Assembly (NCBI GenBank): GCA_947499735.1
Contig: CANMPP010000003.1
Location: forward strand, 186,001 to 250,000
Direction of reading: 5' to 3'
DNA: 64,000 nucleotides
From: an uncultured Pelagimonas sp.
Lineage (GTDB): Bacteria; Pseudomonadota; Alphaproteobacteria; Rhodobacterales; Rhodobacteraceae
Under the pieces are notes generated by a model. The model worked only from the letters and a program-made list of their open reading frames with translations, had not been told where the DNA came from and did not search any database. The translations under genes and the position numbers were made by a program. Numbering within the stretch: the first letter of the stretch is position 1; each line of letters starts with the position of its first letter. Below are positions 63,642 to 64,000 of the stretch, in pieces.

Positions 63642-64000
63642 ATGTTTGAAAACCTATCCGAACGCCTTGGATCGGTCTTTGACCGCCTGACCAAACAAGG
63701 CGCGCTTTCTGAGGATGACGTCAAAACCGCGTTGCGTGAAGTGCGTGTTGCTTTGCTAGAAGCGGACGTGTCTTTGCCAGTTGCGCGCCAGTTCATCAAG
63801 CGGGTGGAAAAGAAAGCGACCGGCGCGGCGGTGACCAAATCGGTGACGCCGGGCCAGCAGGTTGTAAAGATCGTTCATGATGAGTTGATCAATGTCCTGT
63901 CCGGCGACACAGATCCCGGTGTTTTAAAGATCGACAATCCGCCTGCGCCGATCTTGATGGTGGGTTTGCAAGGGGCTGGTAAAACCACGCTTTCTGGTAA
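63642..64000 (+). CDS. ffh: signal recognition particle protein Ffh (partial, 3' end beyond window)
   Basis: The first 119 residues of the SRP54 GTPase, which binds signal sequences and SRP RNA and delivers ribosomes to FtsY. It begins MFENLSERLGSVFDRLTKQG, then has TALREVRVALLEADVSLPVA of the N domain, and the G1 motif VGLQGAGKTT at about 106-115. The last base of the window falls inside the gene. AAAGGAGG lies 8 bases upstream of the ATG. Only the N and early G domains are visible. Confidence 0.97.
   Translation, partial: MFENLSERLGSVFDRLTKQGALSEDDVKTALREVRVALLEADVSLPVARQFIKRVEKKATGAAVTKSVTPGQQVVKIVHDELINVLSGDTDPGVLKIDNPPAPILMVGLQGAGKTTLSG

Noticed and set aside
63373-63690. Open frame before ffh
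   Set aside because: No protein-like pattern, overlaps the ffh start and its ribosome-binding site.

Overview
The window looks like a gene-dense stretch of chromosome from a marine-type Rhodobacteraceae (Roseobacter group) alphaproteobacterium. The evidence is a CcrM-type GANTC methyltransferase with a CtrA-like box upstream, the division-site ATPase MipZ beside smc, an F0 operon with split b/b' subunits, a DUF2794 protein, a CIRCE element in front of groESL, and a serC/serA pair with a structured leader. I saw no rRNA, tRNA, phage, insertion sequence or CRISPR array. Base composition looks even by eye, with no clear foreign island.

Layout. 0-5 kb: gshB, an HSL-type hydrolase, a YifB/ComM-like AAA ATPase, the remnant of a small P-loop kinase gene, a glutathione S-transferase and a ChaN-like protein. 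5.6-8.3 kb: coaBC, dut and a membrane-anchored MoeB/ThiF-type protein, joined by overlapping start and stop codons. 8.4-16.8 kb: an M3 peptidase, a TraB/GumN protein, a DUF2161 nuclease-fold protein, uspA plus an alanine/sodium symporter, a Dabb protein, and a divergent TetR/Bcr-CflA efflux pair with two operator-like palindromes. 16.9-22 kb: groES-groEL, an acetyltransferase, rnhB and ccrM. 22-28.5 kb: a LysE exporter, rppH, a lytic transglycosylase, a divergent WYL-regulator/GST pair around a long palindrome, and rnr. 28.7-37.6 kb: a receiver-like protein, a TIGR04282 transferase, and lysine/DAP genes (dapE, dapD, asd) interspersed with a GluR0-like ligand-gated channel candidate, a SHOCT protein, gloA and a LOG-family protein. 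37.8-44.4 kb: two small unknown proteins (one resembling an Hpt domain without its histidine), an M17 aminopeptidase plus NlpC/P60 protein, an agmatinase-family enzyme, DUF2794, and a cobalt-type nitrile hydratase operon. 44.5-51.5 kb: leader RNA-serC, a DUF805 protein, serA, a ClpP paralogue, a lipoprotein, two tandem PPP-family phosphatases, and rpmE/rplS. 51.7-61.7 kb: an orphan phnM with a lipase-like gene, an EamA transporter, smc, mipZ, and the F0 operon (atpI-B-E-X-F). 61.9-64 kb: an ArsR regulator, a LysR regulator, and the start of ffh, which runs off the window.

The genes are mainly core metabolism and cell-cycle machinery: serine (serC, serA), lysine/DAP (asd, dapD, dapE), CoA and dUTP, proteostasis (groESL, clpP), RNA turnover (rnr, rppH, rnhB), and chromosome methylation and segregation (ccrM, smc, mipZ). 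The most unusual items are the glutamate-receptor-like channel protein with a non-potassium pore sequence (31962-33092), the nitrile hydratase operon without an adjacent amidase, the Hpt-like protein lacking histidine, the decayed kinase gene, and several palindromic or structured regulatory sites. I did not find a clearly novel multi-gene system. All assignments come from reading the sequence; no database search was run.
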